A stretch of 38,322 nucleotides of DNA from Nitrospira sp. (GTDB lineage: Bacteria > Nitrospirota > Nitrospiria > Nitrospirales > Nitrospiraceae), in assembly GCA_016788465.1 (NCBI GenBank), contig JAEURV010000204.1:1-38322 (forward strand), read 5' to 3'. A program made the translations under genes and the position numbers. Positions within the stretch are counted from its first letter, which is position 1. Each line of letters begins with the position of its first letter. The notes below the pieces were generated by a model. It did not search any database. It saw only the letters and a list, made by a program, of their open reading frames with translations, and had not been told where the DNA came from. Shown here piece by piece: positions 7,430 through 16,576 of the stretch.

Positions 7430-7499
7430 AACGACGATGAGTTATACAGTCATGTGCTGGAATGTTCAGATTATGTCAATATAATCAACAAGTTGCACA
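7430..7499. promoter_or_regulatory. candidate integrase arm-site motifs at the right end
   Basis: GTTATACA occurs at 7430-7437 and 7441-7448, with starts 11 bp apart (one helical turn), and TTGCACA at 7493-7499. Both words also occur beside attL. Paired direct repeats in phase next to an att core fit recombinase or excisionase binding sites. Confidence 0.35.
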
Positions 7500-7516
7500 T
7501 AGCTTTCTGATCATGT

Positions 7517-7535
7517 AACTGAGCTAGCCCCCCAC
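7517..7535. repeat. attR: right copy of the 19-bp direct repeat
   Basis: This is a perfect copy of 353-371. It holds only the first 17 nt of the tRNA-Ala gene plus two bases upstream, not a whole tRNA. The sequence to its right should be the original upstream region of the tRNA before insertion. Confidence 0.85.
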
Positions 7536-7864
7536 GCTTGGGATGATGGGATCGCGATTCATGGATCCCGCAGGGTTTGCTGCACATGATTGTGCAGGTT
7601 TGCTGCTGCGGTCGAAGAACGGGGAGGAATATTGAATCGCGGTTCCCGTTGGGGCATTATACACAACCTGTGGCCGAGACTCTACAGTACCTTCCAGAGT
7701 TTTTTAAAGAGACTGCTTGTTACGATCCCACCATCTTCATTCCGCCTATGACCAAACTCGAGATAACGGTGTATGGAGTATGATGATCCCAGGGGTTGGG
7801 TGTTTCCAAATCACTCATTGCGGAGGACGCTACAATGAAGGTCAGCCGAGACAGGATCGGCTTT
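7536..7864. other. intergenic region right of the element, with an inverted repeat
   Basis: No convincing gene lies here. An inverted repeat, TGCACA (7581-7586) TGAT TGTGCA (7591-7596), is flanked by two copies of GGTTTGCTG. Before the insertion this region was upstream of tRNA-Ala, so it may hold the displaced tRNA promoter or its control site, although I see no clear -35/-10 pair. A 68-codon frame (7577-7783) has no family features and is not called. Confidence 0.4.
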
Positions 7865-8191
7865 TCAACGATAGAACACGGCGACTCGATTGAGGAAATC
7901 TTCTAATTCCCCAATACAGTGTTCGATGGGGGGAAGATCTTGCCGTTTTGCTGCGCTCTCTAATCTTGCACCGATTTCTGAGATTGCATCAAACCCATAG
8001 CCACCACCGTCACCCTTCATGCGGTGGCCCAGTATCTGAAGTGTAGCAAAGTCTTGGATACTCACAGCGTTGTGAAGTGTCTGCAGATCTTTCCTTCTGT
8101 TTTCTAAGAAGATCGGTGCAATGTCTTCAAAATCACGACTGATCTCCACGCGTATGGCGACTTGAGCGTGAGGTGATCGATGAGGTGTCAT
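7865..8191 (-). CDS. histidine phosphotransfer (Hpt) domain protein
   Basis: This 108-residue protein is a single helical Hpt domain. The phospho-accepting histidine is His56 in [14 protein letters not shown], matching the H-x-x-K-G pattern. Its start overlaps the stop of the hybrid kinase upstream by 4 bp, so the two are made together. The expected flow is kinase His, receiver Asp, this His, then a further receiver Asp. The nearby receiver proteins (diguanylate cyclase and Cys-tailed receiver) are the obvious partners, though pairing is not proved by position. Confidence 0.9.
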   Translation of the reverse strand: MTPHRSPHAQVAIRVEISRDFEDIAPIFLENRRKDLQTLHNAVSIQDFATLQILGHRMKGDGGGYGFDAISEIGARLESAAKRQDLPPIEHCIGELEDFLNRVAVFYR

Positions 8192-10476
8192 ACTATGGAG
8201 TGCTCCTTATAAGCTTGAAGTACCTCTAATAATGTAGACTTCTTGACCGGCTTGGTAACATGGGTATTACACCCGGCTTCCAGAATGCGAGCGCCTTCTT
8301 CCTTTAATGCCAGTGCCGTGAGCGCAATGATCGGGGTCGCGGGGAGGTCGTGGTCTTGTTCCCATGATCGGATTGCTTTTGTTGCATCACAGCCGTCCAT
8401 CACGGGCATTTGGATGTCCATTAAGATCAGATCATAATGCGTGGTTTTGACTTTCTCGACGGCAATCCCCCCATGGTCTGCGACGTCGAGGAGATAGTCG
8501 GTCTTTTTCAGATAGGACCTGATCAAGAGTTGGTTGTCAGGTGAGTCCTCGACCAGAAGGATCTGAAAAGGTCGTGTTGAAACACTCGGCGATAGGTTCA
8601 TGGTTTCAGGGGGCGCTGTAGGCGGAGGGACTCCTTTTTTCCGGCCAATCGCGATGCTCATTGTTTGGAGCAGATCTGCGCGTCGAATCGGTTTGATCAG
8701 ATAGCCACCGAGGCCAAGGTCGTAAGTGCGGGCAATATCGTCAGCCCAATGGTCCGAGGTCATCATAACCACCGTCAAGTCGTTTCGATCGGATGACCTG
8801 AGGAGTCGTTCCACAACCTCAAACCCGTCCATCTCGGGCATTCGGCAATCAAGCAGCATCATGTCATAATCCTGCTGCTGTTCTCGTGCCATACGGAGAG
8901 CTTCCAAGGCAGCTTGCCCGTTTGCCACATCTGTGACGTGAGCTCCACAGGCACTCAATGTTTCATGAAGGATCCGGCGGTTCGTCGGATGGTCATCCAC
9001 GACTAAGACATTTACTCCGGCAAGATCGATTGGCGGAGTGGGTCTCTGAACGAGAGGGTCCGACTGAACTTGAAGAAGGAGCGAGCAGTGGAACGTACTC
9101 CCTTTTCCCACGGTGCTCTCTGCCCAAATCCGACCCTGCATCTGTTCCACAAGACGTCTGGTAATCGCGAGACCAAGCCCTGTCCCCCCATACTGCCTGG
9201 TCGTCGAGGCGTGGGCTTGTGTGAAGCTGTCAAAGATAGACGTGAGGTTATCGGCAGGAATTCCGATTCCCGTGTCACTGACGGAAATTCGAATTGCGCC
9301 AGGACTCTTTCGGTCAGGATCATTGATGACGCATACTTCAACGCTCCCTCTTTCGGTAAATTTGATGGCATTACCGAGGAGATTGATGACGATTTGTGTT
9401 AATCGCGTCGGGTCGCCGATCAGGCGGCACGGTACCTGTTGGTCGATATGAGCTGTCAGCTCGATCCCTTTTTCATTGGCACGCAAGGCCAATATGTCGA
9501 TGGTTTTATCCAATACCTCGCTGAGGTCGAACTCAATGGATTCCAATTCGAGACGTCCTGCCTCAACCTTGGAAAGATCGAGAATGTCATTGATTAAGTT
9601 AAGCAGCGTTCCTCCCGCACGTCTGAAGATTCGTAAATACTTGCGTTGATCAGGGGTCAGCGATGTCTCCCAGAGGAGGTCAGCCATCCCGATAATCGCA
9701 TTCATCGGCGTTCGAATTTCATGACTCATGCTGGCGAGGAATTCACTCTTGGCACGATTGGCTACCTCAGCAACTTCTTTGGCGACACGAAGCGCCCGCT
9801 CGACGTGATGTCGTTCAGCTGCTTCAAGTGCGAGGGTTGCGAGGGTTGCCAGTAGGCAACAAAGATGTATGTCTTGTTGACTCCATCGTCGAGTTTTTCC
9901 GACCGATTCGGCGCAGAGTACCCCGACCAGCTTTCCCTTCCGTCTGATCGGCGCACTCAGTGAGGATTGAATCTTGAAGCGAGTGAAGTAGAGGGGGGCC
10001 AGATTGCAGGTTCGTGGATCCTGTGAGGCATGTTCTACCGAGAGAGCCCGCCGTTCGCGATCCAGTGATCGAAGATATGCAGAATAGTCCTTGGATTTAA
10101 AGATCGTTCCTGGACTGGAGTGTTCTCGACTCGATTCGGAAAGATCAAGAAGTATGAGTTCCCCCTGGTCTTCAGAAAGCAGCCATGCGCTGGTTCGTTT
10201 GACTCGGAGAAGCTTGGAACAGGTTTCTGAAATGGCGCGGAACGCATGGACTAGGTCGCCACTGCTCAAAGCTTCGCTTTGGGCCAGCTGATGAAGCATG
10301 TCCTGGTACTGTTTCAGCACGGCCGTTGTGTTGCGTTTGGGTGCAGGTGGAGGCAAGGAGCGGCCTGGAGACTTCTGGGTCGTGCGCCCTCGCTTGGGAT
10401 TGGAACGAGGAGATCGCGGGGACTGAGTGGAATGTAAAGCCCGTGTGTCAGATGTTATCCGTCGATGTCGTGGCAT
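8188..10476 (-). CDS. hybrid sensor histidine kinase: GAF, HisKA, HATPase, two receivers
   Basis: The protein has 762 residues and no membrane segment, so it senses in the cytoplasm. A basic Ser/Pro-rich tail (1-50) is followed by a GAF domain (about 75-215). HisKA carries SHEIRTPMN with His252. The ATPase shows an N box ([10 protein letters not shown], about 365), DTGIGIP (401-407) and GGTGLGLAI (430-438). Receiver 1 (about 488-605) has DDHP and phospho-acceptor Asp543. Receiver 2 (about 638-755) has VEDSPDN and Asp687 in [10 protein letters not shown]. Both receivers keep their conserved Lys. With the following Hpt gene this gives the full set for a BarA/ArcB-like relay. The signal bound by GAF is unknown. 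Confidence 0.95.
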   Translation of the reverse strand: MPRHRRITSDTRALHSTQSPRSPRSNPKRGRTTQKSPGRSLPPPAPKRNTTAVLKQYQDMLHQLAQSEALSSGDLVHAFRAISETCSKLLRVKRTSAWLLSEDQGELILLDLSESSREHSSPGTIFKSKDYSAYLRSLDRERRALSVEHASQDPRTCNLAPLYFTRFKIQSSLSAPIRRKGKLVGVLCAESVGKTRRWSQQDIHLCCLLATLATLALEAAERHHVERALRVAKEVAEVANRAKSEFLASMSHEIRTPMNAIIGMADLLWETSLTPDQRKYLRIFRRAGGTLLNLINDILDLSKVEAGRLELESIEFDLSEVLDKTIDILALRANEKGIELTAHIDQQVPCRLIGDPTRLTQIVINLLGNAIKFTERGSVEVCVINDPDRKSPGAIRISVSDTGIGIPADNLTSIFDSFTQAHASTTRQYGGTGLGLAITRRLVEQMQGRIWAESTVGKGSTFHCSLLLQVQSDPLVQRPTPPIDLAGVNVLVVDDHPTNRRILHETLSACGAHVTDVANGQAALEALRMAREQQQDYDMMLLDCRMPEMDGFEVVERLLRSSDRNDLTVVMMTSDHWADDIARTYDLGLGGYLIKPIRRADLLQTMSIAIGRKKGVPPPTAPPETMNLSPSVSTRPFQILLVEDSPDNQLLIRSYLKKTDYLLDVADHGGIAVEKVKTTHYDLILMDIQMPVMDGCDATKAIRSWEQDHDLPATPIIALTALALKEEGARILEAGCNTHVTKPVKKSTLLEVLQAYKEHSIV

Positions 10477-10569
10477 GAGCCCATAAGTATTTAAGGAATG
10501 GGTAAGCCCTCGATAGGCGCCGCTTGAGCTATCCTGCAGACTGGGACTGTATCATCTGTCACTTGGCAA

Positions 10570-11574
10570 CTACGTGTTCGGCGAATCTTGCACCAATGAC
10601 AATATGCTGGCTGATCTGGTCCTGTTGCGCCCTTCTTGTTTGGCTTGATAGAGAGCTTGATCTGCAGCCTTCACAAGATCCGTAGGAGAGGAGTGTCTGC
10701 TCGGGACTACACAGGCGTATCCGACGCTGATGGTCACGGGTTGTCCGTCTGCTTGTTGGATGCCGAGCGCCTCAACGCGTCGACGAAGGCTTTCGGCGAC
10801 CTGTGCGGCACCGTCAATCCCTGTGCCGGGGAGTACCGTAACGAACTCATCTCCTCCGTAACGTGCGACGAGATCGCCGGGACGATTCACGGCACTCGAA
10901 ATTGCCGCGCAGACCTGCTTCAGACATTCGTCCCCGGCGGTGTGTCCCTTGGAGTCGTTATAGGTCTTGAATCGATCGATATCAAACATGATCAGAGATA
11001 ACGGGGTAGACTCGCGCAAGGACCGTCGCCATTCCTGATCGAGGAAATCATCGAATTGGCGTCGGTTGGTGATGCCGGTCAATCCGTCCAGACAGGAGAG
11101 TCGAAGCAACATCTGATTGGCTTCCTGAAGTTGACGCATAACCTCAAGAAGTTCGTGCTCTCGCGCGCGGCGGCGGTCGATCTCGTGAACAAGTCGGAGT
11201 ACCGATCGGACTCGCGTGAGGAGCTCGATCTTATTGATCGGTTTGGCGACATAGTCCATCGCACCGGCGGCGAACGCCAACTGAAGATCGACAGGGTCTG
11301 TCTTCATGGTCACCATGATGATGGGGGTGTCGCGGAAACGGTCGACGGCCTTTATCTGGCGACAGGCTTCGATGCCGTTCATTTGCGGCATGAGCATGTC
11401 CATGAGGATCAGGTCAACACGTGCGAGGCCGTGTTTCCCTCCATCCAGTCCCAGCTGTTTGAATGCGGAAGCTGCGCAGTCGGTTGCGATGATATGTTCG
11501 TAGCCGGCTGCAGACAAGATGGTCTGGAGCAAGAGACGATCATCCGGCGAATCATCAACGAGGAGGATGCTCAT
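10570..11574 (-). CDS. response regulator diguanylate cyclase (receiver-GGDEF)
   Basis: From ATG 11574 the protein has 334 residues; a TTG at 11595 would add seven. The receiver (1-120) has DDSPDD at the acidic site, phospho-acceptor Asp59 in LILMDM and a Lys in AKPI. A coiled linker (about 125-155) leads to a GGDEF domain with intact RYGGDEF, so it should make cyclic di-GMP from GTP. RPGD sits five residues before GGDEF, fitting the RxxD product-inhibition site. This is the PleD/WspR-like layout in which phosphorylation drives dimerisation. It lies between a kinase/Hpt pair and another receiver on the same strand, suggesting one signalling cluster. Confidence 0.94.
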   Translation of the reverse strand: MSILLVDDSPDDRLLLQTILSAAGYEHIIATDCAASAFKQLGLDGGKHGLARVDLILMDMLMPQMNGIEACRQIKAVDRFRDTPIIMVTMKTDPVDLQLAFAAGAMDYVAKPINKIELLTRVRSVLRLVHEIDRRRAREHELLEVMRQLQEANQMLLRLSCLDGLTGITNRRQFDDFLDQEWRRSLRESTPLSLIMFDIDRFKTYNDSKGHTAGDECLKQVCAAISSAVNRPGDLVARYGGDEFVTVLPGTGIDGAAQVAESLRRRVEALGIQQADGQPVTISVGYACVVPSRHSSPTDLVKAADQALYQAKQEGRNRTRSASILSLVQDSPNT

Positions 11575-11621
11575 AGGCGCATAGATATCGAGCAAGATGC
11601 GAGTTGAAAGAATCCTAACAG

Positions 11622-12260
11622 CTAGTCTTGGTAAACACCAGGATAAAGCTTTTTGAGGCAGGGTTGACAGATGCCATGGCTGAATTCTGCTTCCGAGTGT
11701 TCGCCGATATACTCCTCAATTTGTTGCCAGAAGCCACCATCGTTCCGAATTTTTTTACATGAAGCGCAAATTGGAATTAAGCCGCGCAGTACTTTGACTT
11801 CCCGTAGAGCCTGCTGTAACTCTTCGTTGCTCCGGCTGAGTTCAGCTTCACGGAGTTTGCGGCAGTCCATTTCCTTCTTCAGCGTAAGAGCGGAGGTAAC
11901 TCGTGCGAGGAGCTCGATGTTTTTGACGGGCTTGTTGATATAATCCATGGCTCCGGCAGAAAAGGCTTCATGCAGGTTTTCGAGGTCGTTCTTGGCCGTC
12001 ACCATGATGATCGGAATGTCACGAAGATGAGGCTGTTGTTTGATGCTTCTACACGCCTGGACACCATCGATCTCAGGCATAAGCACATCCATCAGGATCA
12101 AGTCGATGTCGCTGGCCGCCTGCATCCCATCCAGATTCAAAAGTGAAAAGGCTGCTTGGGCGGACTCTGCCCCAAGAATCTGACGGTGTCCTGCTTTGGT
12201 CAAGATGGATCGGAGAAGTGCATAGTGGTCTGTTGAGTCGTCGACGATGAGAATGGCCAT
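11622..12260 (-). CDS. response regulator with C-terminal Cys-rich domain
   Basis: The protein has 212 residues. The receiver (1-122) carries VDDS, Asp58 in LILMDV and Lys in NKPV, so it should accept phosphate. A coiled-coil (about 125-160) leads to a short terminal domain with [10 protein letters not shown] and, 30 residues on, HGICQPC and LYPG. The two CxxC pairs look like a metal-binding knuckle, probably zinc. This tail is common on receivers and sensors in environmental bacteria, but I know of no assigned function. It lies 48 bp upstream of the diguanylate cyclase gene on the same strand. No DNA-binding domain is present, so output is likely protein-protein. Confidence 0.88.
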   Translation of the reverse strand: MAILIVDDSTDHYALLRSILTKAGHRQILGAESAQAAFSLLNLDGMQAASDIDLILMDVLMPEIDGVQACRSIKQQPHLRDIPIIMVTAKNDLENLHEAFSAGAMDYINKPVKNIELLARVTSALTLKKEMDCRKLREAELSRSNEELQQALREVKVLRGLIPICASCKKIRNDGGFWQQIEEYIGEHSEAEFSHGICQPCLKKLYPGVYQD

Positions 12261-12342
12261 AGCTCTTACTCTACGGCTGAAATCGTCTGAAACTGAAGCC
12301 CAGGCGTGACCTGTTCCGTCAAACGCACAGGGAGGGGGAGAG

Positions 12343-12789
12343 TCAGGAGAGCTTTTGCTTCACAAGCTCGCTGATGTGCTTGCCGTCGATCGTCTGTCCT
12401 CCAAGGCGTGCCATGACCGCCTTCATCACAGCTCCCATATCCTTCATCGACCGTGCCCCGGTGTCGGCGATGACGGATGCGACCAGGATCCCAAGTTCTT
12501 CCGATGAGAGAGGTTTGGGTAGGTAGGATTCAATGATCTCAATTTCTTGACGTTCCTTGGCCGCTAATTCTTGCCGTTGTGCCTTCTCGAACTGTTCAAC
12601 CGATTCACGACGTTGTTTGACGAGCGTGGTCATCACTCGGCTCATTTCAGCGTCATCGAGATCGCGCTTCAGTTCCACTTCCTTATTCAACACCGCCGCT
12701 TTGATCATTCTGATCACGTCCATGCGGAGCTGATCGCGCGATTTCATGGCAAGTTTGAGATCTTCGGTGAGGCGGTCATAGAGCGACAT
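12343..12789 (-). CDS. yqeY: GatB/YqeY domain protein
   Basis: At 148 residues it has the usual length of free-standing YqeY proteins. It starts MSLYDRLTEDLKLAMKSRD, has the central Gln/Glu-rich helices (KQRRESVEQFEKA) and the block IIESYLPKPLS, and ends with the MKAVMARLGGQTIDGK segment typical of the tRNA-binding tail domain shared with GatB. It has no amidase activity itself; the family is thought to act on tRNA or with aminoacylation. It starts at ATG 12789 behind AGGATCCTC with weak ribosome pairing. It is followed by the signalling genes and faces away from the lipoprotein gene. Confidence 0.93.
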   Translation of the reverse strand: MSLYDRLTEDLKLAMKSRDQLRMDVIRMIKAAVLNKEVELKRDLDDAEMSRVMTTLVKQRRESVEQFEKAQRQELAAKERQEIEIIESYLPKPLSSEELGILVASVIADTGARSMKDMGAVMKAVMARLGGQTIDGKHISELVKQKLS

Positions 12790-12938
12790 GAGGATCCTCT
12801 TAATGGTTCAGGGTCTGTGAGAGGGAGCATACCCGCCTTGTTCGAATGAGTCAACGAACTGCATGCACAACGGTATTCAGAGGAAGTGGTGGTATGATAC
12901 ACAGAGTGCATGATGAGGCAGAACCAAGGAGGATGAGA

Positions 12939-13160
12939 GTGAGACCAACAATTGAGAGAAGGATAAGAACCAGGTATTCCGTTGTGGTTGCTGCGATTGG
13001 GATCGGAGTCGCAAGTGTAACAGGGTGTGCGACGGATCCGCCCATGCCAGCGTCAACAATGACGCAGGAACAGGTCAAGAGCAATGCCGACAAATCGTTT
13101 GAAAGACTGAAACAAGAAGAGAAGGACCGCCCTGCTGGATCGGGGGCAGCGCCTTACTGA
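12939..13160 (+). CDS. small lipoprotein, uncharacterised
   Basis: GGAGG at 12928-12932 sits six bases before GTG 12939, which I take as the start (73 residues). ATG 12933 is only two codons earlier but abuts the site, and longer frames to 12846 add an unlikely leader. A basic N-terminus leads to a hydrophobic stretch (VVVAAIGIGVASV) and the lipobox VTGC, so the protein should be lipidated and anchored. The mature part is polar, Lys/Glu-rich and ends in a Gly/Ala tail, with no domain recognised. Its 3' end overlaps that of the MFS gene by 7 bp, tail to tail. Confidence 0.7.
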   Translation: MRPTIERRIRTRYSVVVAAIGIGVASVTGCATDPPMPASTMTQEQVKSNADKSFERLKQEEKDRPAGSGAAPY

Positions 13161-14563
13161 CTATTGCTGGTCGGTCGCCTCACTATTTGCCGCAAAGTTT
13201 TCAACAACGGTAATTCCCATAGCAATCGGCGGTGGGTCTGTTGTTCAACTTGGCGAGGCTCGTGAAACGTTCGGAAGAGTGTTGCTGCCACGAGCAGACG
13301 GAGCAGACCAGAGAGAAAGAAGATCAGCGGAAGATTGGAAACGGGTTCCAGGGTGAAGGTTCCCATCTGAACTCTCTTCGGTATCATCTGGATCAAGAGA
13401 CTTCCGGCTATGGTTCCCATGGTCCACCCGATGGCGTTGACGATGCTTGCGACAGCGACCGCCTTCGCACGATCTTTGGGCTGGACTGCGTCAAAGACGT
13501 AATTAGTCAACCCAAGCCCTAATCCTGCCCAGACTACACCCCCGAAGAAATTCACGGCGATAAGAAAGAACCACGCCGTACCCAATAGATAGAGCATCGG
13601 CACAAGCGCAACGAGTAATCCGGTGAAGGTGAGTAGCGCTTTGTTGCCAAACCGATCTCCGAACTGACCCCAACCCGGAAGTGTCAGAAATTGCCCAAGA
13701 ATTCCTGCGGCGACCCAAGCTCCATATTGCCAATGGCCGAGGCGGAGGTCCTGAATCAGGTAGAGGACGAAGAATGGACCTGCAATCAGCACCGCAGCGT
13801 GCATGAGCCCTGAAAATAGTAAAAAGTGGCGAAAATTGAGAGAAACGCCCGTACGAAGAAATTCGAGGAAGCCTGTTGGATTGCCGCAGGGGGCATGCTG
13901 AGGGAGTTCAGTAATCTGTTGGAGCAGTAGGGCTGATGCGCTTCGACAGAGCCCTACCGTCAGAAAGATGATAGAGAAGCCAACCCATAACAGATCTTGG
14001 CTTTCGAAGATGCTCAGCAAGCCTCCCGCCAGGCAGAGTGCCAGGAGACTCGTGAGAGCAACGACTCGTGATCGCCTGGCGAAGTAGGCGCCTCGTTCAT
14101 TGGGATCCAGCAACTCGGCGATAAAACTGTTCCAAGCAGGGGAGGTGAAATGAGTACAGGTGAAATATATCGCGACACCTACAATCAGCAGCCAGGGGCC
14201 ATGTTCTGGCCAGAGTAAGGGTAATGCCAAGATTGGAATCCAGGAAACCGATTGACCGATAATGCCCCAGTAGACTTGGGAAGCTTGGCTTGGGAACCAG
14301 TGCGAGATCTTGACAGAAATGAGCTGGGCCCAGGTACCGAGAATCTGGGGAATTGCCGAGAGGATGCTTAATTGAAAGGGTGTCGCGGAGAGGAGAAGGG
14401 CAAAGGCCGAAAGATAGTGCTCACCTCCTCCTTGTGCGACAGCTTGGAAGATTCCGTCACGAATCCCGAAGCGCCGGCCTGATTCATGGGGACCTAACGC
14501 CGTAGGGTGGCTATCACAAGGGCGTTCGGTTGAATGCAAAAGGTGCGCAGGGTGATCAGTCAT
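13154..14563 (-). CDS. MFS transporter
   Basis: This membrane protein of about 469 residues has roughly twelve hydrophobic segments in two halves. A loop GQFGDRFGNK in the second half matches the MFS motif A pattern, and DPNERGAYFARRSR lies in a cytoplasmic loop of the first half. About 35 polar residues precede the first membrane segment. ATG 14563 is preferred over GTG 14578; neither has a strong ribosome site. The substrate cannot be read from the sequence. The family includes drug, sugar and metabolite exporters and importers. The gene starts close to, and partly overlaps, long divergent frames, so its promoter must lie near 14570-14640. Confidence 0.88.
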   Translation of the reverse strand: MTDHPAHLLHSTERPCDSHPTALGPHESGRRFGIRDGIFQAVAQGGGEHYLSAFALLLSATPFQLSILSAIPQILGTWAQLISVKISHWFPSQASQVYWGIIGQSVSWIPILALPLLWPEHGPWLLIVGVAIYFTCTHFTSPAWNSFIAELLDPNERGAYFARRSRVVALTSLLALCLAGGLLSIFESQDLLWVGFSIIFLTVGLCRSASALLLQQITELPQHAPCGNPTGFLEFLRTGVSLNFRHFLLFSGLMHAAVLIAGPFFVLYLIQDLRLGHWQYGAWVAAGILGQFLTLPGWGQFGDRFGNKALLTFTGLLVALVPMLYLLGTAWFFLIAVNFFGGVVWAGLGLGLTNYVFDAVQPKDRAKAVAVASIVNAIGWTMGTIAGSLLIQMIPKRVQMGTFTLEPVSNLPLIFFLSGLLRLLVAATLFRTFHEPRQVEQQTHRRLLWELPLLKTLRQIVRRPTSNSQ

Positions 14564-14629
14564 GTGATAACGTCGCACTCACTCTATCACACCTCTGACC
14601 TGGGACAAGGTTTCATTGATGATGACTTC

Positions 14630-15301
14630 ATGGAATTGACCCGTAGGATTCATGTCAGTACCATGCTCTCTATGATCTGTGCTGTTGCTTCAGGGCGATG
14701 GTTGTATGCCGGCATGGTTGCGCTACCTCTGTTTATGGCTCTGTCGTGTGTACAGGTAGCTGCTGCGAAGGACCTCTTGCCGCTCAAGGAACAGGAGTCG
14801 ACTGAAGTTGGATCAACTCAGAGTCCGTCATTAGACGATCAGGAAAACGGTGTCCCGCAGTCGCTCTTTACCTGGATTACAATGGCAACAGGATTTGACG
14901 TGGAATGGGATACCTTCGGTCGAAAAGGGTGGTACACCCAAGATCCACGCCTCAAACCAATCGGGCCTCAATCTGTATTCACGCCGGAGATTCCAGCCAT
15001 TTATATTGTGTTTGAAGTGGCCCCTCTGGAAGACCCGACTCAATTTGGAGTGCAATGGTATCGGGAAGAATCCAACGGTCAGATGCGTCAGAACGTGTTG
15101 GGCAAAGATGTCTTAGAGCTCCCTGGCCATGAACGGTATGGATATCTGGAGATGACGCGATCAGGCGAGCAGTGGATTGTGGGCAGCTACGTCGCAAAAG
15201 TGTATATTGCGCCAATTGGGCAACAACCGTTTCATGCCGTCAATCAAGTCGGTATGATGCACTTTCGTATTGTGCCTTCTGAACCGGAAGCGATCAGGTA
15301 G
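14630..15301 (+). CDS. uncharacterised exported protein
   Basis: The mature part is clear, the start is not. ATG 14630 gives 223 residues; ATG 14663 or 14672 would give a more compact leader, and the frame stays open to 14534. A hydrophobic stretch (LYAGMVALPLFMALSCV) followed by AAAKD fits a signal peptide cleaved near AAA. The mature protein has no Cys and contains strand-rich segments such as AIYIVFEVAPL, FGVQWYREES and WIVGSYVAKVYIA, suggesting an Ig-like beta fold. No family was recognised. A small gene follows 21 bp later on the same strand and may share the transcript. Confidence 0.68.
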   Translation: MELTRRIHVSTMLSMICAVASGRWLYAGMVALPLFMALSCVQVAAAKDLLPLKEQESTEVGSTQSPSLDDQENGVPQSLFTWITMATGFDVEWDTFGRKGWYTQDPRLKPIGPQSVFTPEIPAIYIVFEVAPLEDPTQFGVQWYREESNGQMRQNVLGKDVLELPGHERYGYLEMTRSGEQWIVGSYVAKVYIAPIGQQPFHAVNQVGMMHFRIVPSEPEAIR

Positions 15302-15322
15302 GTATCTCAGAACAGGAGTGAT

Positions 15323-15607
15323 ATGGGGGAGCGTCTGAAAATTACAGATCCTGAAAAGCTGGCCTTACTCTATGAGCGATTTCGAGACGTCTGTTTGGTT
15401 GAGAAAGAAGTCTGGAAAGAAATTTTTATGCCTCGCGATGTCTCGCAGGGGCCGGTGCGGACGAACATGCAAGACCGTTATGAAGTTGAGATTGACGATC
15501 CTGCAGTGGAGGCTGCTCTTGATGAGAATATCCTACTGGGGCGGGTCGCTTTAGGGGCAGCCGTCAACGAATACCGTCAACACATCACGTTCTATCGGAA
15601 CATATGA
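15323..15607 (+). CDS. small conserved-looking cytoplasmic protein
   Basis: This 94-residue protein starts at ATG 15323, six to seven bases after CAGGAG. It is soluble, acidic and mostly helical, with a middle motif DRYEVEIDDPAVEAALDENILLGRVALG. No signal peptide, Cys or known catalytic motif is present. Family unknown. It lies 21 bp after the exported-protein gene and ends exactly in a strong hairpin that separates it from htpX. Confidence 0.72.
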   Translation: MGERLKITDPEKLALLYERFRDVCLVEKEVWKEIFMPRDVSQGPVRTNMQDRYEVEIDDPAVEAALDENILLGRVALGAAVNEYRQHITFYRNI

Positions 15608-15631
15608 CGCCCGCCAGATCCGGCGGGCGTC
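15606..15631. terminator. 10-bp perfect hairpin between convergent genes
   Basis: GACGCCCGCC (15606-15615) pairs perfectly with GGCGGGCGTC (15622-15631) around AGATCC. It overlaps the stop codon of the upstream gene and lies 31 bp from the stop of htpX. Neither side has a T-run, so it may act as a two-way transcript end or 3'-end stabiliser. Confidence 0.6.
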
Positions 15632-15661
15632 AGGACGAACCACGGTAGGGTTGTTGGTCCC

Positions 15662-16576
15662 TTACAATTGTTGTAGTGCTGCAATACGCGCATCAATGGG
15701 GGGATGTGTCGCGAACAGATGCATGAAGCCTGAGGAGTTTCCTGAGATCTTCATTGTGGCTAATGCATCCTGATTGGAGTATTCAAATTGCGCCCGGTTG
15801 ACCCACCGGTCAATGCCGCGGAGCGCATTGATCATCGCATCTTTCCCGTATACTTTGGCTGCGAATGCATCAGCGGCAAACTCGCGCCGGCGCGAGTGCC
15901 AACTGATGACGATTGATGCAAGAATAGTCAGCACAACTTGTAGAAAGAAGTAGACGATCATCGCTAAGAAGGGATTCCCTGCGGACCCCTCCTCACGATC
16001 TTGACTCGGCTGTGCGATGATGTGGGAGAGCACGTTACTGATGTAATACACGAAGGTATTCATCAGGCCGGCGAGAACGGTTGTTGCAAACATATCTCCG
16101 TTGTAGACATGTCCCATCTCATGGGCGAGAACCGCTTTCACTTCATCTTCCTTGAGGTTTTGCAAGAGGCCTGTGGAGACGGCAACCATCGAGTTATTCT
16201 TGCTTGGACCGGTCGCAAAGGCATTGGGATCAGGTGAGTCATACACCCACACTTCCGGCATCGTGATGTGAAGCCGCTGAGCGATTTCTTGAACCGACCC
16301 GAAGATGACATGTTCGGCATGTGATTGGGGCTGAGTGATTTGTTGGCAACTGAGCATTGCGCGAGCCATCTGCTTGGAAAACGCCAAGCTGATGAAAGCT
16401 CCGCCGAACCCGATTACCAATGAAAACACAAACATTTGCTGATTGAACACTCCACGGACGTCAATTCCGAACGCCGGCAGGACGGCGTTGATCAAGAGAT
16501 TGGCCGTGAATGACAGCGTAATAAAGATGAGAAAGTTTGCAATCAGGAACAAGCCGATACCTTTGAGCCACTTCAT
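15662..16576 (-). CDS. htpX: HtpX-type membrane zinc metalloprotease (M48)
   Basis: ATG 16576 lies behind GGAGG at six bases and gives 304 residues, close to the family's length. Two hydrophobic segments open the protein (about 7-30 and 46-65). The zinc site is HEMGH (His152, Glu153, His156), with Glu232 in RRREFAADAFA as the third ligand. Two further membrane segments lie between (about 165-185 and 203-225). HtpX degrades misfolded membrane proteins, working beside FtsH in other bacteria. The motif EFAADAFAAK and the ATHPP end are typical. It converges on the small upstream gene across the hairpin at 15606. Confidence 0.95.
   Translation of the reverse strand: MKWLKGIGLFLIANFLIFITLSFTANLLINAVLPAFGIDVRGVFNQQMFVFSLVIGFGGAFISLAFSKQMARAMLSCQQITQPQSHAEHVIFGSVQEIAQRLHITMPEVWVYDSPDPNAFATGPSKNNSMVAVSTGLLQNLKEDEVKAVLAHEMGHVYNGDMFATTVLAGLMNTFVYYISNVLSHIIAQPSQDREEGSAGNPFLAMIVYFFLQVVLTILASIVISWHSRRREFAADAFAAKVYGKDAMINALRGIDRWVNRAQFEYSNQDALATMKISGNSSGFMHLFATHPPIDARIAALQQL

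Larger units (their letters stand above)
353..7535. mobile_element. integrated element in tRNA-Ala with integrase, resolvase and HUH Rep
   Basis: The limits are the 19-bp direct repeats at 353-371 and 7517-7535. Inside are a tyrosine integrase beside the left repeat, a serine resolvase, a predicted nuclease, a HUH-type replication protein, two ribbon-helix-helix proteins, an excisionase-like HTH protein and unknown small genes. The interior looks visibly richer in A+T than the chromosome to the right. Short motifs shared between both ends (GTTATACA and TTGCACA) may be integrase arm sites. No conjugation, capsid or portal gene was recognised. It could be a plasmid-derived integrative element, a filamentous-phage relative or a satellite; the sequence does not decide between them. 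Confidence 0.85.

Noticed and set aside
7577-7783. A 68-codon forward frame right of the element
   Set aside because: No ribosome site or family features, and it lies in what was the tRNA-Ala upstream region.
11056-11607. A 183-codon forward frame opposite the diguanylate cyclase
   Set aside because: It is antisense to a receiver-GGDEF gene with clear motifs and its own translation matches nothing; it is a shadow frame.
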